Under the pieces are notes generated by a model that saw nothing but the letters and a program-made list of their open reading frames with translations, was not told the origin of the DNA and did not search any database. From JAMXLO01 sp963812075 (GTDB taxonomy: Bacteria; Pseudomonadota; Alphaproteobacteria; Acetobacterales; Acetobacteraceae), in NCBI GenBank assembly GCA_963812075.1, contig CAWETN010000009.1, positions 434,001-498,000 on the forward strand: 64,000 nucleotides of DNA. Direction: 5' to 3'. Positions 36,357-45,515 of the stretch are shown here, piece after piece (within the stretch, counting starts at the first letter, position 1; each line of letters begins with the position of its first letter). The position numbers were made by a program, and so were the translations under genes.

Positions 36357-37139
36357 TCAGGCGTTGGCCGCTTCGGCCGGGACCTCGATGTCCGGCATCG
36401 CCTCCGGCGGCAGATTCTCGACCGCACCCAGATCGGCGCCCGAGGCCGCCATCTCGGCGCTGATGCCGTCCAGCACGGCGCCGGCCACCAGGTCGCAATA
36501 CAGCGTGATGGCGCGGATCGCATCGTCGTTGCCGGGCACCGGGAAGGTCACCCCGGCGGGATCGGAGTTGCTGTCCAGGATCGCGACCACCGGGATGTGC
36601 AGCTTGTTGGCCTCCTCGACCGCCAGCTTCTCCTTGTTCGTGTCGATGATGAACAGGATATCCGGCAGGCCGCCCATCTCCTTGATGCCGCCCAGCGCGC
36701 GGTCGAGCTTCTCCTTGTCTCGGGTGATGTCGAGCACCTCCTTCTTGGTGAGGCCCTCGATGTTGCCGCCGAGCATCTCCTCGATGCTGCGCAGACGCTT
36801 GATCGAGCCGGTGATGGTCTTCCAGTTGGTCAGCGTGCCGCCGAGCCAGCGGTGGTTGACGTAGTACTGCCCGCAGCGTTTGGCGGCGTCGGCGACGTAT
36901 TCGGCAGCGGCGCGCTTGGTGCCGACGAACAGCACGCGCCCGCCGGCGGCGGTGACGTCGCGCACCGCGCGCAGCGCGCGGTCCAGCAGCGGTACGGTCT
37001 GCTGCAGGTCTATGATGTGCACCTGGTTGCGCACACCATAGAGGTACGGCCCCATCGCCGGGTTCCAGCGGCGGGTGTGGTGGCCGAAATGCACGCCGGC
37101 CTCGAGCAGTTGGCGCATGGAAAAATCGGGCATCGCCAT
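36357..37139 (-). CDS. rpsB: 30S ribosomal protein S2
   Basis: The 260-residue product has MRQLLEAGVHFGHHTRRWNP, the signature VNHRWLGGTLTNWKTI, LPDILFIIDTNKEKLAVEEA and PVVAILDSNSDPAGVTFPVP. The C-terminal tail is longer than in E. coli and acidic (ENLPPEAMPDIEVPAEA), as often in alphaproteobacteria. The ATG at 37137-37139 is chosen, as the frame is open upstream without family similarity. The 278-base region before it probably holds the promoter and an autoregulatory leader, but I cannot define its fold. Confidence 0.96.
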   Translation of the reverse strand: MAMPDFSMRQLLEAGVHFGHHTRRWNPAMGPYLYGVRNQVHIIDLQQTVPLLDRALRAVRDVTAAGGRVLFVGTKRAAAEYVADAAKRCGQYYVNHRWLGGTLTNWKTITGSIKRLRSIEEMLGGNIEGLTKKEVLDITRDKEKLDRALGGIKEMGGLPDILFIIDTNKEKLAVEEANKLHIPVVAILDSNSDPAGVTFPVPGNDDAIRAITLYCDLVAGAVLDGISAEMAASGADLGAVENLPPEAMPDIEVPAEAANA

Positions 37140-37417
37140 GGGGCGGTTCCTTTCGCTTCGTCCGGTTGTGCCTCCGCGGAGCCCGTCCTGGGACCTTTCG
37201 GCCTTGCGACACCGGACCCGCCCAGGGATCGGCCTGGTCGGGAAAGGCGCCCCGCGTGTGAATTGCCGGCTGGGCCGGCGCGGCGGGATATGGCCGGGAA
37301 GGGCGCAAATGGCAAGCCTTGCGCGCAGCACCGCGACGCCGGCGGGCCTGACGCGACGGCTGTCGCCTTGCCATTCGTTGACTGCCGCCCGCCCACGCCT
37401 TACCCATCCGGCCCCGC

Positions 37418-39325
37418 ATGGCCACCCCTGCCGCGGGCACCGATGGAGTCCGCCGAAGCGACATGCTCCGCCACGCCGAAGCCCTGTTGGACCCGACCGC
37501 CCGGACGCCGGAGGCGCCGCCGACCGAAGGACTTTGGCCGTTCTACTGGCACTTCGTCCGCCAGGAGCGGTGGCTGGCCGTGGCGCTGTTCATCTTCGGC
37601 GGCCTGATCGCGATGCTGGACGTGACCATTCCCGCCTTCATCGGCCGGGTCGTCGGCCTGGTCTCCACCCACACGCCGGAGACCCTGCTGCATGACGCCT
37701 GGCCGCAGCTGCTCGCCATGGCCGGTGTGCTGCTGGTGGCACGCCCGATGGTGTTCCTCGGCCACGTGACGCTGGTCAACCAGATCGTGAACCCGGGCCT
37801 GTCCAACATGGTCCGCTGGCAGAACCACTGGCACGTGGTGCGGCAGAGCTGGACCTTCTTCCAGAACGATTTTGCCGGCCGCATCGCCAACCGGGTGCTG
37901 CAGACCGGCCCCTCGCTCCGCGAGAGCCTGGTGATGGCGTTCGACGCCGCCTGGTACATCGTGGTGTACGGCAGCAGCGCGCTGGTGCTGCTCGCCTCGG
38001 TGGACTGGCGCCTGACGCCGCCGATCCTGCTGTGGTTCTGCTGCTATGCCGGCATCCTCGGCTACTTCGTGCCGCGGCTGCGCGAACGCTCGCGCGTGGT
38101 GTCGGAGATGCGCTCGACGCTGACCGGGCGCGTGGTGGACAGCTACACCAACATCCTGACGGTCAAGCTGTTCTCCCGCGCGCGCGACGAGGACGCCTTC
38201 GTGCGTGAGGCGATCGACCTGCACACCAGCGCCTTCCGCGACCAGACGCGGATGACCACCGGCTATGTGGTGATGCTGTCGTTGATGAACGCATTGCTGA
38301 TCGTCGCCACCGCCTCGCTGGCGCTCTGGCAGTGGAGCAGCGGGCGCATCCCGCTCGGCGCGGTGGCGATGGCGCTGCCGCTGGCGTGGCAGATCACCAA
38401 CATGGCGGGCTGGGTGGCGCGCAGTGTCACCTCGATCTTCGAGAATATCGGCACTGTGCAGGACGGCATGCGCTCGATCGCGGTGGAGCGGCAGATGCCT
38501 GACGCGCCGGGTGCGACCGAGCTGCAGGTGCCACAGGGCGAGATCCGCTTCGAGAACCTGCATTTCGACTATGGCCGCATGCCGTACCCCGGACGGGGCG
38601 GCGTGCTGCACGGCATCGACCTGCGCATCGCGCCGGGCGAGCGGGTCGGGCTGGTGGGGCCGTCGGGCGCCGGCAAGTCCACGCTGGTGAACCTGCTGCT
38701 GCACTTCTACGACCCCGAACAGGGGCGCATCCTGATCGACGGCCAGGACATCGCGACGGTGACGCAGGAGAGCCTGCGCACCCAGATCGCCATGGTGACG
38801 CAGGATACCTCGCTGCTGCACCGCTCGATCGCCGACAACATCCGCTACGGCCGCCCGCAGGCAACGCAGGCGATGATCGAGGATGCCGCGCGCCGCGCCG
38901 AGGCGCACGCCTTCATCGTGAACCTGGAGGACTGGCACGGACGCCGGGGCTACGACGCGCATGTCGGCGAGCGCGGCGTGAAGCTGTCGGGCGGGCAGCG
39001 GCAGCGGGTGGCGCTGGCCCGGGTGATCCTGAAGGACGCGCCGATCCTGGTGCTGGACGAGGCGACCTCGGCGCTGGATTCGGAGGTCGAGGCGGCGATC
39101 CAGAGCCAGCTCGACGGCCTGATGGACGGCCGCACGGTGATCGCCATCGCGCACCGGCTGTCGACCATCGCGCGCATGGACCGGCTGGTGGTGCTGGACC
39201 GCGGGCGCATCGTGGAGTCAGGCACGCACGCGCAGCTGCTGGCGCACAACGGGGTCTACGCGCGGCTGTGGCGCCGGCAGTCGGGCGGGTTCACGCCCGA
39301 ACTGCTCGACGCCGCGGCGAAGTGA
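37418..39325 (+). CDS. ABC exporter half-transporter (permease fused to ATPase)
   Basis: This 635-residue polypeptide has a six-helix permease domain (about residues 45-350, including WLAVALFIFGGLIAMLDV and WYIVVYGSSALVLLASVDW). The ATPase domain shows Walker A GPSGAGKSTL, signature LSGGQRQRVALAR, Walker B ILVLDEATSALDSE and the switch His in AHRLSTI. Such proteins work as homo- or heterodimers exporting lipids, peptides or drugs; the substrate cannot be told. It is divergent from rpsB and convergent with hsp20. The domain order and lack of a substrate-binding partner argue for export. Confidence 0.92.
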   Translation: MATPAAGTDGVRRSDMLRHAEALLDPTARTPEAPPTEGLWPFYWHFVRQERWLAVALFIFGGLIAMLDVTIPAFIGRVVGLVSTHTPETLLHDAWPQLLAMAGVLLVARPMVFLGHVTLVNQIVNPGLSNMVRWQNHWHVVRQSWTFFQNDFAGRIANRVLQTGPSLRESLVMAFDAAWYIVVYGSSALVLLASVDWRLTPPILLWFCCYAGILGYFVPRLRERSRVVSEMRSTLTGRVVDSYTNILTVKLFSRARDEDAFVREAIDLHTSAFRDQTRMTTGYVVMLSLMNALLIVATASLALWQWSSGRIPLGAVAMALPLAWQITNMAGWVARSVTSIFENIGTVQDGMRSIAVERQMPDAPGATELQVPQGEIRFENLHFDYGRMPYPGRGGVLHGIDLRIAPGERVGLVGPSGAGKSTLVNLLLHFYDPEQGRILIDGQDIATVTQESLRTQIAMVTQDTSLLHRSIADNIRYGRPQATQAMIEDAARRAEAHAFIVNLEDWHGRRGYDAHVGERGVKLSGGQRQRVALARVILKDAPILVLDEATSALDSEVEAAIQSQLDGLMDGRTVIAIAHRLSTIARMDRLVVLDRGRIVESGTHAQLLAHNGVYARLWRRQSGGFTPELLDAAAK

Positions 39326-39334
39326 GAGAGGCGG

Positions 39335-39859
39335 TCAGGCGGCGGTCTTCACCTCGATCTTCTTCTGCTGTTTCGCCGCGCTCGCCGTCTTCGGCAGCGT
39401 GACGGTCAGCACACCTTTGGCGAAGTCCGCGGCGATCTTGTCGCGATCCACGCCCTCGGGCACGTAGAAGGTGCGCTGGAACGAACCGTAGGAGCGCTCG
39501 GACAGGTAGTAGTTCTTCTCCTTCTGCTCCTTCTCCGCCTGCTTCTCGCCCTTCAGCGTGAGCGTATCGCCGGAAACCACGACCTCAATCTCCTTCTCGG
39601 TCATGCCGGGCAGTTCGGCTGTCACCTTGTAGGCGGCGTCATCCTCGATGATGTCCACTGCCGGTGACGGCACGCTGAACGCACTCTCGTAGCGCATCGC
39701 CGGTTCGCCTTCGAACATGCGGCGCAGTGACGGCATGCCCCAGCCGCCTGCGAACCGGTCGAACAGCCGGTCCATCTCGGTCCGGAAGGAGCGCCACGTG
39801 TCGGGTGTTCCCGCGGGCGCTTGTGGTGTCTGCTTCACTTCAACGGGTGAGTTTGCCAT
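39335..39859 (-). CDS. Small heat shock protein (Hsp20/alpha-crystallin family)
   Basis: This ATP-independent holdase prevents aggregation of unfolded proteins. The 174-residue product has a variable N-terminal part (RTEMDRLFDRFAGGWGMPSL) and a complete alpha-crystallin domain: PAVDIIEDDAAYKVTAELPG, VSGDTLTLKGEKQAEKEQKE, RSYGSFQRTFYVPEGVDRD and FAKGVLTVTLPKT. The ATG at 39857-39859 is preferred over an upstream one because the extension lacks similarity. It lies downstream of the host-attachment-type gene in the same direction and may be stress-induced with it. Confidence 0.93.
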   Translation of the reverse strand: MANSPVEVKQTPQAPAGTPDTWRSFRTEMDRLFDRFAGGWGMPSLRRMFEGEPAMRYESAFSVPSPAVDIIEDDAAYKVTAELPGMTEKEIEVVVSGDTLTLKGEKQAEKEQKEKNYYLSERSYGSFQRTFYVPEGVDRDKIAADFAKGVLTVTLPKTASAAKQQKKIEVKTAA

Positions 39860-39944
39860 GGACGATCTCCATTCAAGAGCCAAATGGCTGCCATCTCGGC
39901 CACTCGACGCTGCGCGCACCGGCGTACCGGCGCATTGATCCAGA

Positions 39945-40416
39945 TCAAACTTTCGGTCGGCGCGCAGGACTCACCCATTCGCGCACATGCGGCCACAGCT
40001 CGTGATCCGGCGTCTTCACCAGATCCTTCTCGAGCGTGCCCACCAGTTTCGCGCGCGCCACCGCATCCAGTGCGTCCTGCAGCTCCTGGAGTGCGCGTGG
40101 CGGCGCCACGAGCAGCAGTTCGTCGAACTCGTCGCGTGCCGCCGCAGCGTTGATCTGCTCGCCTACCAGCCGGGCGAATTTCTCCTTTTCCATCGCATGC
40201 AGGTCGTGCCGCTGTCCAACCGCGTGATGGGCGCTGGTGCCGCTCTCGAACGCGCGACCTGGTCGGTCGGCGCCAATGTCGCGCGAGCGAAGGTGGGCGG
40301 ATGCCGAAGTCAAGCGAACCGACCGTTCGCAGCGTGTTGTCGGTGTCCGGCTCGACAAAACGCGCATGCTCACCGTCCGCAACGGCGATGCGCAGGGTCA
40401 GGGGTCTTGCCATCAT
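39945..40416 (-). CDS. Host-attachment family protein (baeRF-related; frameshifted)
   Basis: The start MMARPLTLRIAVADGEHARF continues into RTVGSLDFGIRPPSLARH. It then shifts frame near 40270 and goes on as RDIGADRPGRAFESGTSAHH, KFARLVGEQINAAAARDEFD, LLLVAPPRALQELQDAL and LEKDLVKTPDHELWPHVREW. This is the layout of the Host_attach family named after an Agrobacterium protein needed for plant attachment. These are now viewed as relatives of archaeal/eukaryotic release-factor-like proteins. Restored length is about 156 residues. The real role is uncertain; the stress-protein neighbour suggests a general stress role. Confidence 0.75.
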
Positions 40417-40507
40417 GGTTGCCTCCTATCCGGAGGTCACCATGCGCCGCTTCCGTTGGGCGCGCGTTGATCTGGATCAGCGATGCGCGATCGGCTGCTT
40501 CGTCGGA

Positions 40508-41290
40508 TCAGGTTGCGCCGGTCAGTTGCTGGCGTACCATCTCGGCGATATGGCGCAGATCCTCGGGCGGCAGCTTGCCGACGACTGTGTAGCCGACACC
40601 CTTGTCGATCCACGCGAAGCCATCGACCTGGGAGGTGCCGACCTGCTGGATCGGCATGCTCGCCGCCGCGCTCAGCGGCAGCACGAAGACCGTGATCCGC
40701 ACCCCCTTCGGGTCGTCGTACATGAACAGGCCGGCGGGCCCATCCGGCGTCGCGGCGAGCCGCCCGCCCATGTAGCTGTAGCCGCTCGCTGACAGGTCGG
40801 GAGGCGCCACCGGACGCTTCAACCGGTTCGACACCCAGCGGGCGAGGTCGTCACGCTGCTGTGCGCCAAGCTCCGTCGGGCGGCGGAGATCGGCGGTATA
40901 GACGACGTGGTTGGCCATCGCCTGCTGCGCCATCAGCGTGAGCGCGGCCGGCTCGGCCGGCTGGCCGCCATGCACGAACCACCCGCCGGCCCCGCCCAGC
41001 CCGAACGCCAGCAGGACCGCCGCCGCCGCCCGCCAGGGCGTACGCCGTTCATCCAGGCGCTGCTCGATCAGCCGCTCGAGGTTCAGGCGCGCGGGGATCG
41101 GCTCGGCGGCCACCGGCGCGAACACGGCGCGCAATGCCTCGCGCTGCTCGCGCCATGCGTTCACCCGCTTCGCCACATCCGGCTGCGATTCCAGGTAGCG
41201 GAGCACGCCCGGCTCGCGCTCGGGCGGAAGCTCACCGTCGATCCAGGCGTGCAGCTCTTCCTCGGCGATGGGAGTGGCCATATCGCTCAC
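40508..41290 (-). CDS. Membrane anti-sigma factor
   Basis: The 260-residue product has an N-terminal zinc-finger-less anti-sigma domain (EEELHAWIDGELPPEREPGV, KRVNAWREQREALRAVFAP), one membrane helix (WRAAAAVLLAFGLGGAGGWF) and a periplasmic part (LFMYDDPKGVRITVFVLPLS, FAWIDKGVGYTVVGKL). The start GTG at 41288-41290 overlaps the sigma stop; an ATG three codons on is equally possible. It is co-transcribed with the sigma factor at 41287-41805 and presumably holds it at the membrane until a signal leads to release. Confidence 0.9.
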   Translation of the reverse strand: MSDMATPIAEEELHAWIDGELPPEREPGVLRYLESQPDVAKRVNAWREQREALRAVFAPVAAEPIPARLNLERLIEQRLDERRTPWRAAAAVLLAFGLGGAGGWFVHGGQPAEPAALTLMAQQAMANHVVYTADLRRPTELGAQQRDDLARWVSNRLKRPVAPPDLSASGYSYMGGRLAATPDGPAGLFMYDDPKGVRITVFVLPLSAAASMPIQQVGTSQVDGFAWIDKGVGYTVVGKLPPEDLRHIAEMVRQQLTGAT

Positions 41291-41805
41291 TTGACCCTCC
41301 GCAACGCCGGGCGAACCTCGTCCTCGGTCAGTTGGCGCAGCCGCTCACGGCCACGGGCCAATCTCGACATCACCGTGCCGACGGGGATTCCCAGCACGCT
41401 GGCCGCGTCAGCGTAGGACATGTCCTCGACCGAGACCAACAGAATGACGCTGCGTTGCTCGACCGGCAGCGCATTCAGCCCGCGCAGCAGGTCGCGCCAT
41501 TGCAGGTGACTCTCCTGGTCCGGCCGTATGCTCATAGCTGCTTCGTGCGTCTCCTCGATAGGTTCGCCGGCGGGCCGTGCCTTGGCCCGCCGCAATTGGC
41601 TGATGAACAGGTTATGCATGATCGCGAACAGCCAGGCCCTTACATCGGCGTCGTCACGTTTCGTGTGCAACTTGTCCAGCGCACGGACCAGACAGTCGTG
41701 CACCAGATCGTCTGCATCATCGCGGTTGCGGAGCAACGCGGCAGCGTAACGCCGCAACGCCGGTATGCAGCCCTCGATCCGGGTGAGAACGCCTGGGGCG
41801 GTCAC
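41287..41805 (-). CDS. ECF-type RNA polymerase sigma factor
   Basis: The 172-residue product has only the two conserved sigma domains. Region 2 covers about residues 12-80 (RYAAALLRNRDDADDLVHDC, RAWLFAIMHNLFISQLRR). Region 4 covers about 108-160 (LNALPVEQRSVILLVSVEDM, YADAASVLGIPVGTVMSRLA). It starts with GTG at 41803-41805 and overlaps its anti-sigma partner by a few bases, the standard arrangement for a regulated ECF pair. The likely self-controlled promoter is listed separately. The signal sensed is unknown. Confidence 0.95.
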   Translation of the reverse strand: MTAPGVLTRIEGCIPALRRYAAALLRNRDDADDLVHDCLVRALDKLHTKRDDADVRAWLFAIMHNLFISQLRRAKARPAGEPIEETHEAAMSIRPDQESHLQWRDLLRGLNALPVEQRSVILLVSVEDMSYADAASVLGIPVGTVMSRLARGRERLRQLTEDEVRPALRRVK

Positions 41806-41856
41806 GGCACTGCCGTATCCGCCCGCCGCCCGGGACGAAGGACCCTGCCCATTAGT

Positions 41857-41908
41857 CGCGTCTGCTCCACCCCCGTCCTAGCAGACGCGGGCCGCGACAC
41901 TTTATTCC
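41857..41908 (-). promoter_or_regulatory. Putative ECF promoter with a perfect hairpin over the -10 region
   Basis: On the minus strand, GGAATAAAG (41908-41900) could be a -35 element and CGTCTG (41887-41882) a -10 element of ECF type, about 77 bases before the sigma start. The 10-bp arms 41857-41866 and 41880-41889 (CGCGTCTGCT and AGCAGACGCG) are perfect inverted repeats with a 13-base loop. One arm covers the proposed -10, so the arm pair may be an operator or an RNA hairpin. The promoter elements are a guess from known ECF patterns; the inverted repeat itself is certain. Confidence 0.45.
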
Positions 41909-41976
41909 GCGCTCGGAGCCCGCTGGACGTCGGGCATCGGACGGCGGAAGCTGGGCCGATTGGAGGAGGGACAGCC

Positions 41977-43134
41977 ATGAAGATCACGAAGGTTGAACCA
42001 CTGTTGCTGGATCGTTTCCTCTATGTGCGCATCAGCACCGACGCAGGCATCGTCGGGATAGGCGAGTCGGGCACCTGGGGCCAGCTCGAGGCCTCCGCCG
42101 CCTCCATCATCAAATACGGGGATTACCTGCTCGGCAAGGACCCGTTTCCGATCGAGCACCACTGGAACGTCATGCTGCGCGCGAATCACTTCACCGGTGG
42201 CGCGATCACCGGAGCGGTTTCGGCCATTGACATCGCACTATGGGACATCAAGGGCAAGGCGTTCGGCGTACCGGTCTACGAGCTGCTCGGCGGACGGATG
42301 CGGCACAAGGCTCGGCTCTACGGCCACGTGAAGGGGCGCACCATCGAGACGCTGGTGGAGGAGGCGGTTCGGCTGAAGGAAGCCGGCTTCACCGCGCTCG
42401 GGCATCTGAACCCGCTGCTCGACGAAAGTGAGGACGAACCGTTCTACAAGCCGCACGCCGCCCGCATCGAGGAGGCGATCGACAATGTCCGCCGGCTGCG
42501 CGAGGCGGTCGGGCCGAAGGTGGACCTGTGTATCGAGATCCACCGCCGTCTGACCCCGCCCGAGGCGATCGCGCTGGGACGCGGCATCGAGAAGTACACG
42601 CCGATGTTCTTCGAGGACCCGCTGCGGCCGAACAGCTTCGATGCGATGGCGGAGGTCGCGCGGCACATCGACATCCCGATCGCCACCGGCGAACGGTTCC
42701 ACAGCATCTACCAGTTCCAGACGCTGCTGACACGCAACGCAGTGCAGTACCTTCGGCCGGACGTGTGCCTGGTGGGCGGAATCACCGGTGCCAAGAAGGT
42801 GGCCGCGATCGCCGAGGCGCACGACGCCTGGGTGGTGCCGCACAACCCCCTCTCGCCGGTCAGCACCGCGGCGTGCCTGCAGATCGCCGCCTGCATCCCG
42901 AACTTCGCCATCCAGGAGTATCCGTCGCGGACGCCGGAACTGGACGGCGGCAAGGAGCTGCTGGGCAACGACCTTGCGCACGGTCTGGAGGAGCAGGTGA
43001 ACGGCTTCATCGCGATCCCCAACGGACCGGGGATCGGGGTGGAATTGGTGGAGGACGTGGAGAAGCGGTTTCCCTACCGGCCACGGCCGATCAAGATGCG
43101 CCCCCACGTGGACGGGTCGGTGGTGGACATGTAG
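41977..43134 (+). CDS. Enolase-superfamily (mandelate racemase/muconate lactonizing) dehydratase
   Basis: The 385-residue product resembles galactonate-dehydratase-like members. The N-terminal cap (VEPLLLDRFLYVRISTDAGI) precedes the barrel with ISAIDIALWDIKG-type AVSAIDIALWDIKGKAFGVP. Metal ligands are seen in DLCIEIHRRL (Glu), TPMFFEDPLRP (Glu) and IATGERFHS (Glu), and the acid/base His in VVPHNPLSP. The usual Lys of the second barrel strand is not evident (EAGFTALGHLNPL), so chemistry probably uses the His residues. A GGAGGAGGG ribosome site lies just before the ATG at 41977. Acid-sugar dehydration is the best guess. Confidence 0.85.
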   Translation: MKITKVEPLLLDRFLYVRISTDAGIVGIGESGTWGQLEASAASIIKYGDYLLGKDPFPIEHHWNVMLRANHFTGGAITGAVSAIDIALWDIKGKAFGVPVYELLGGRMRHKARLYGHVKGRTIETLVEEAVRLKEAGFTALGHLNPLLDESEDEPFYKPHAARIEEAIDNVRRLREAVGPKVDLCIEIHRRLTPPEAIALGRGIEKYTPMFFEDPLRPNSFDAMAEVARHIDIPIATGERFHSIYQFQTLLTRNAVQYLRPDVCLVGGITGAKKVAAIAEAHDAWVVPHNPLSPVSTAACLQIAACIPNFAIQEYPSRTPELDGGKELLGNDLAHGLEEQVNGFIAIPNGPGIGVELVEDVEKRFPYRPRPIKMRPHVDGSVVDM

Positions 43135-43149
43135 CCCACGCCTTTTCGC

Positions 43150-44118
43150 CTACGCGGCACGCTCCACCGCAACGAAGCGCGCGAGACGCACCGCCGTGTG
43201 GCCTCGGCTCGGACGCAGGCTGGGCATGATCAGCAGGCAGTCGTCGTGCGGCGTACGGATCTCCGTGTCGCCGTCGAGCGCGATCAGCGTGTTGCGCCGG
43301 GCGATGACCTCGCAGCCCCGGTAGGGCTGCAGGAAGACGAAATTGCTGCTGGCCGCCGTCACCGCCATGGTGACCTCGGCGAAGCGCGCCGGTCGGCCTT
43401 TCGTTGCCGGCGGCGGCGGAGCGGCGATCGCGTGATACCGCAGCAGCCCGTCGACGCTGGCGAACATCGTATCGACCGTGGCCTGCTGCCAGTGCTGGCC
43501 GGCCTCCACCAGGCTGGCGGCGCAGGACGTTGCCGGATCGGCGAAGCGCGCGTAGTCGATCAGCCGCCGCCCGCCCGCATGGCCCTGATCCGCCACAACG
43601 AGCGGCGGCGCCCCGATGGCAAGGGCCAGCCGCCTGCCCTTCGGCGACGCACCGCACAGGATCAGCGGATCGGACGGCCACAGCATGGAGTGCAGGTCGA
43701 GCAGCACGTCCACCGTGTCGATCAGCGGCCGGATCTCGCGCGCCCGATCGAGCTCGGCCGAGTGCCGCGTGCCGTCCAGCACGGCGGTGTCCCAGACCCG
43801 GTTGATGTCCTCGTCCACGAAGCGCGAAACCGTGGGCTGGCGCGGATCGAAGCGTTCGAAGGCGGCGATATTGACGAAGCCGAAGGTCAGCCGCCCGCGC
43901 GTCGGCGTGAGCCTGGCGTCGAGCAGCCGGTCGAGCACGATCGCCCCGGCGATCTCGTTGCCGTGCACGATGGCCAGCAGGGCGACATGCGGACCGGGCA
44001 CGCCCGATTCACGCGTGATGAATCCGCGGATGCCGGTGTTGCCGGGCAGCCAACGACGGATGTCGGGGGCAACGATCCCCACCTCGAAGGTCGGCAGTGG
44101 CGGCTGGGGGACGGGCAT
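43150..44118 (-). CDS. Succinylglutamate desuccinylase/aspartoacylase-family zinc deacylase
   Basis: The 322-residue product belongs to the M14-like deacylase family that splits N-acyl amino acids. Zinc ligands are seen in IVHGNEIAGAIVLDR (His and Glu) and DVLLDLHSMLWPSD (His). The segments FVDEDINRVWD and VVADQGHAGGRR also fit. The ATG overlaps neither neighbour; it follows argE by 12 bases in the same direction. Together the two genes could remove acyl groups from amino acids, although the exact substrate is open. Confidence 0.85.
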   Translation of the reverse strand: MPVPQPPLPTFEVGIVAPDIRRWLPGNTGIRGFITRESGVPGPHVALLAIVHGNEIAGAIVLDRLLDARLTPTRGRLTFGFVNIAAFERFDPRQPTVSRFVDEDINRVWDTAVLDGTRHSAELDRAREIRPLIDTVDVLLDLHSMLWPSDPLILCGASPKGRRLALAIGAPPLVVADQGHAGGRRLIDYARFADPATSCAASLVEAGQHWQQATVDTMFASVDGLLRYHAIAAPPPPATKGRPARFAEVTMAVTAASSNFVFLQPYRGCEVIARRNTLIALDGDTEIRTPHDDCLLIMPSLRPSRGHTAVRLARFVAVERAA

Positions 44119-44130
44119 CGCGGGTGCGGG

Positions 44131-45306
44131 TCAGACCAGCACGCGATCGACCAGGCGGCGGATGAAGGCGTCGCAGGCGTCGAGCTGGTCCTGCGCGATC
44201 CACTCGTCGGGCTGATGTGCCTGCGCGATATGCCCAGGTCCGCAGATGATCGTGGCAATGCCGGCACCCTGGTAGTAGCCGCCCTCGGTGCCGTAGCTCA
44301 CCTTGCCCGTGCTGTTCGACCCGGTGAGTTGCTTGACGATGGCGGTCAGCTCGTGGTCGGGGTCGAGCGACAGGCCCGGCATGGTGGTCAGAATCTCGAA
44401 GTCGAACCCTGTCTTCGGGTCCACCTTGTGCATGTCGGGCTCGATGCCTTCCGCCACGGCCTGTCGCAGGCGCTCGACGTGGCGCATCCCGTCGTCGCCC
44501 GGGATGGTGCGCCATTCCATGACGAACTCGCAGCGCTCGGGGATGATGTTGAGGATCGTCCCGCCCTGGACGGTACCGACATGGATCGTGGTGTGCCGCG
44601 GATCGAAGCCGTCCTCGAACGGGCCCTCGGTCGCCAGCCGTCGTGCCTCCGCTGCGATATGGGCGAGCGCCTCGCCGGCGGCATGGATGGCGTTGACCCC
44701 CTTGCCGGGTTCACTCGAGTGCCCGGTGCGTCCGCGCACGCGCACGCGCAGGTTCAGCTTGCCCTTGTGCGCCAGGATGGGCTGCATGCCCGATGGCTCG
44801 CCAACGACGCACAGCGCCGGTTTCAGGCCGGACTCGTCTAGGTCCTGCAGCAGACGCTGCGCACCGAAGCAGCCGACCTCCTCGTCGTAGCTGATGAACA
44901 GGTGCAGCGGGCGGGCGAGGTTGCGGGCCTTGATCTCCGGCACCGCGGCGAGGCAGGCGGAGACGAAGCCCTTCATATCGGCTGCGCCGCGCGCATACAG
45001 CCGGCCGTCCGCCCGGCGCAGGCTGAACGGATCGGCGCTCCAGGCCTGGCCGTCCACCGGCACGGTATCGACATGGCCGGACAGCGCGATGCCGCCCGGG
45101 GCCTGCGGCCCCACGACGGCGTGGATATTTGCCTTCTTGCCGTCCGCATCGGTGCTGATCCGATACGGAACGGCGTGCGCGTCCAGGTATTCACGCACGT
45201 AGGCGATCAGCGGCAGGTTCGAATTGCGGCTGGTCGTGTCGAACGACACAAGCCTGGCGAGCATCTCGGCGGTATTTGGGTGTGACGAGGCGGTGGAATG
45301 ATCCAT
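44131..45306 (-). CDS. argE: Acetylornithine deacetylase (ArgE/M20 family)
   Basis: This dizinc enzyme hydrolyses N-acetylornithine to ornithine in arginine synthesis. The 391-residue product shows ALSGHVDTVPVDGQAW (first zinc His), YARGAADMKGFVSACLAA (bridging Asp), LFISYDEEVGCFGAQRLL (catalytic Glu pair), CVVGEPSGMQP and the dimer-domain KLNLRVRVRGRTGHSSEPGK with GVNAIHAAGEAL. The last zinc His lies in AQAHQPDEWI. The ATG at 45304-45306 is preferred; the longer frame upstream lacks similarity. Other M20 amidohydrolase specificities are possible, but the match to ArgE is good. Confidence 0.9.
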   Translation of the reverse strand: MDHSTASSHPNTAEMLARLVSFDTTSRNSNLPLIAYVREYLDAHAVPYRISTDADGKKANIHAVVGPQAPGGIALSGHVDTVPVDGQAWSADPFSLRRADGRLYARGAADMKGFVSACLAAVPEIKARNLARPLHLFISYDEEVGCFGAQRLLQDLDESGLKPALCVVGEPSGMQPILAHKGKLNLRVRVRGRTGHSSEPGKGVNAIHAAGEALAHIAAEARRLATEGPFEDGFDPRHTTIHVGTVQGGTILNIIPERCEFVMEWRTIPGDDGMRHVERLRQAVAEGIEPDMHKVDPKTGFDFEILTTMPGLSLDPDHELTAIVKQLTGSNSTGKVSYGTEGGYYQGAGIATIICGPGHIAQAHQPDEWIAQDQLDACDAFIRRLVDRVLV

Positions 45307-45515
45307 GCCCCAACAGCTTATACGGCTCGGCGCAGACGGGAAACCGGCAAGCGTCGCCGTGCGCCCCGGATCGGCCCGACCGCGTTGCCGCCCGACTGCC
45401 TCTTCCATCCGCGCCGCCCGCATGCGATGCCGCGCTGTCACAAGCAGGTGCCGGTGCCAGGCGCGTTCGCGCCCGCCGCCGCGCGTGTCGCCTGAACGCC
45501 AGCGCGAGGTCCGCC

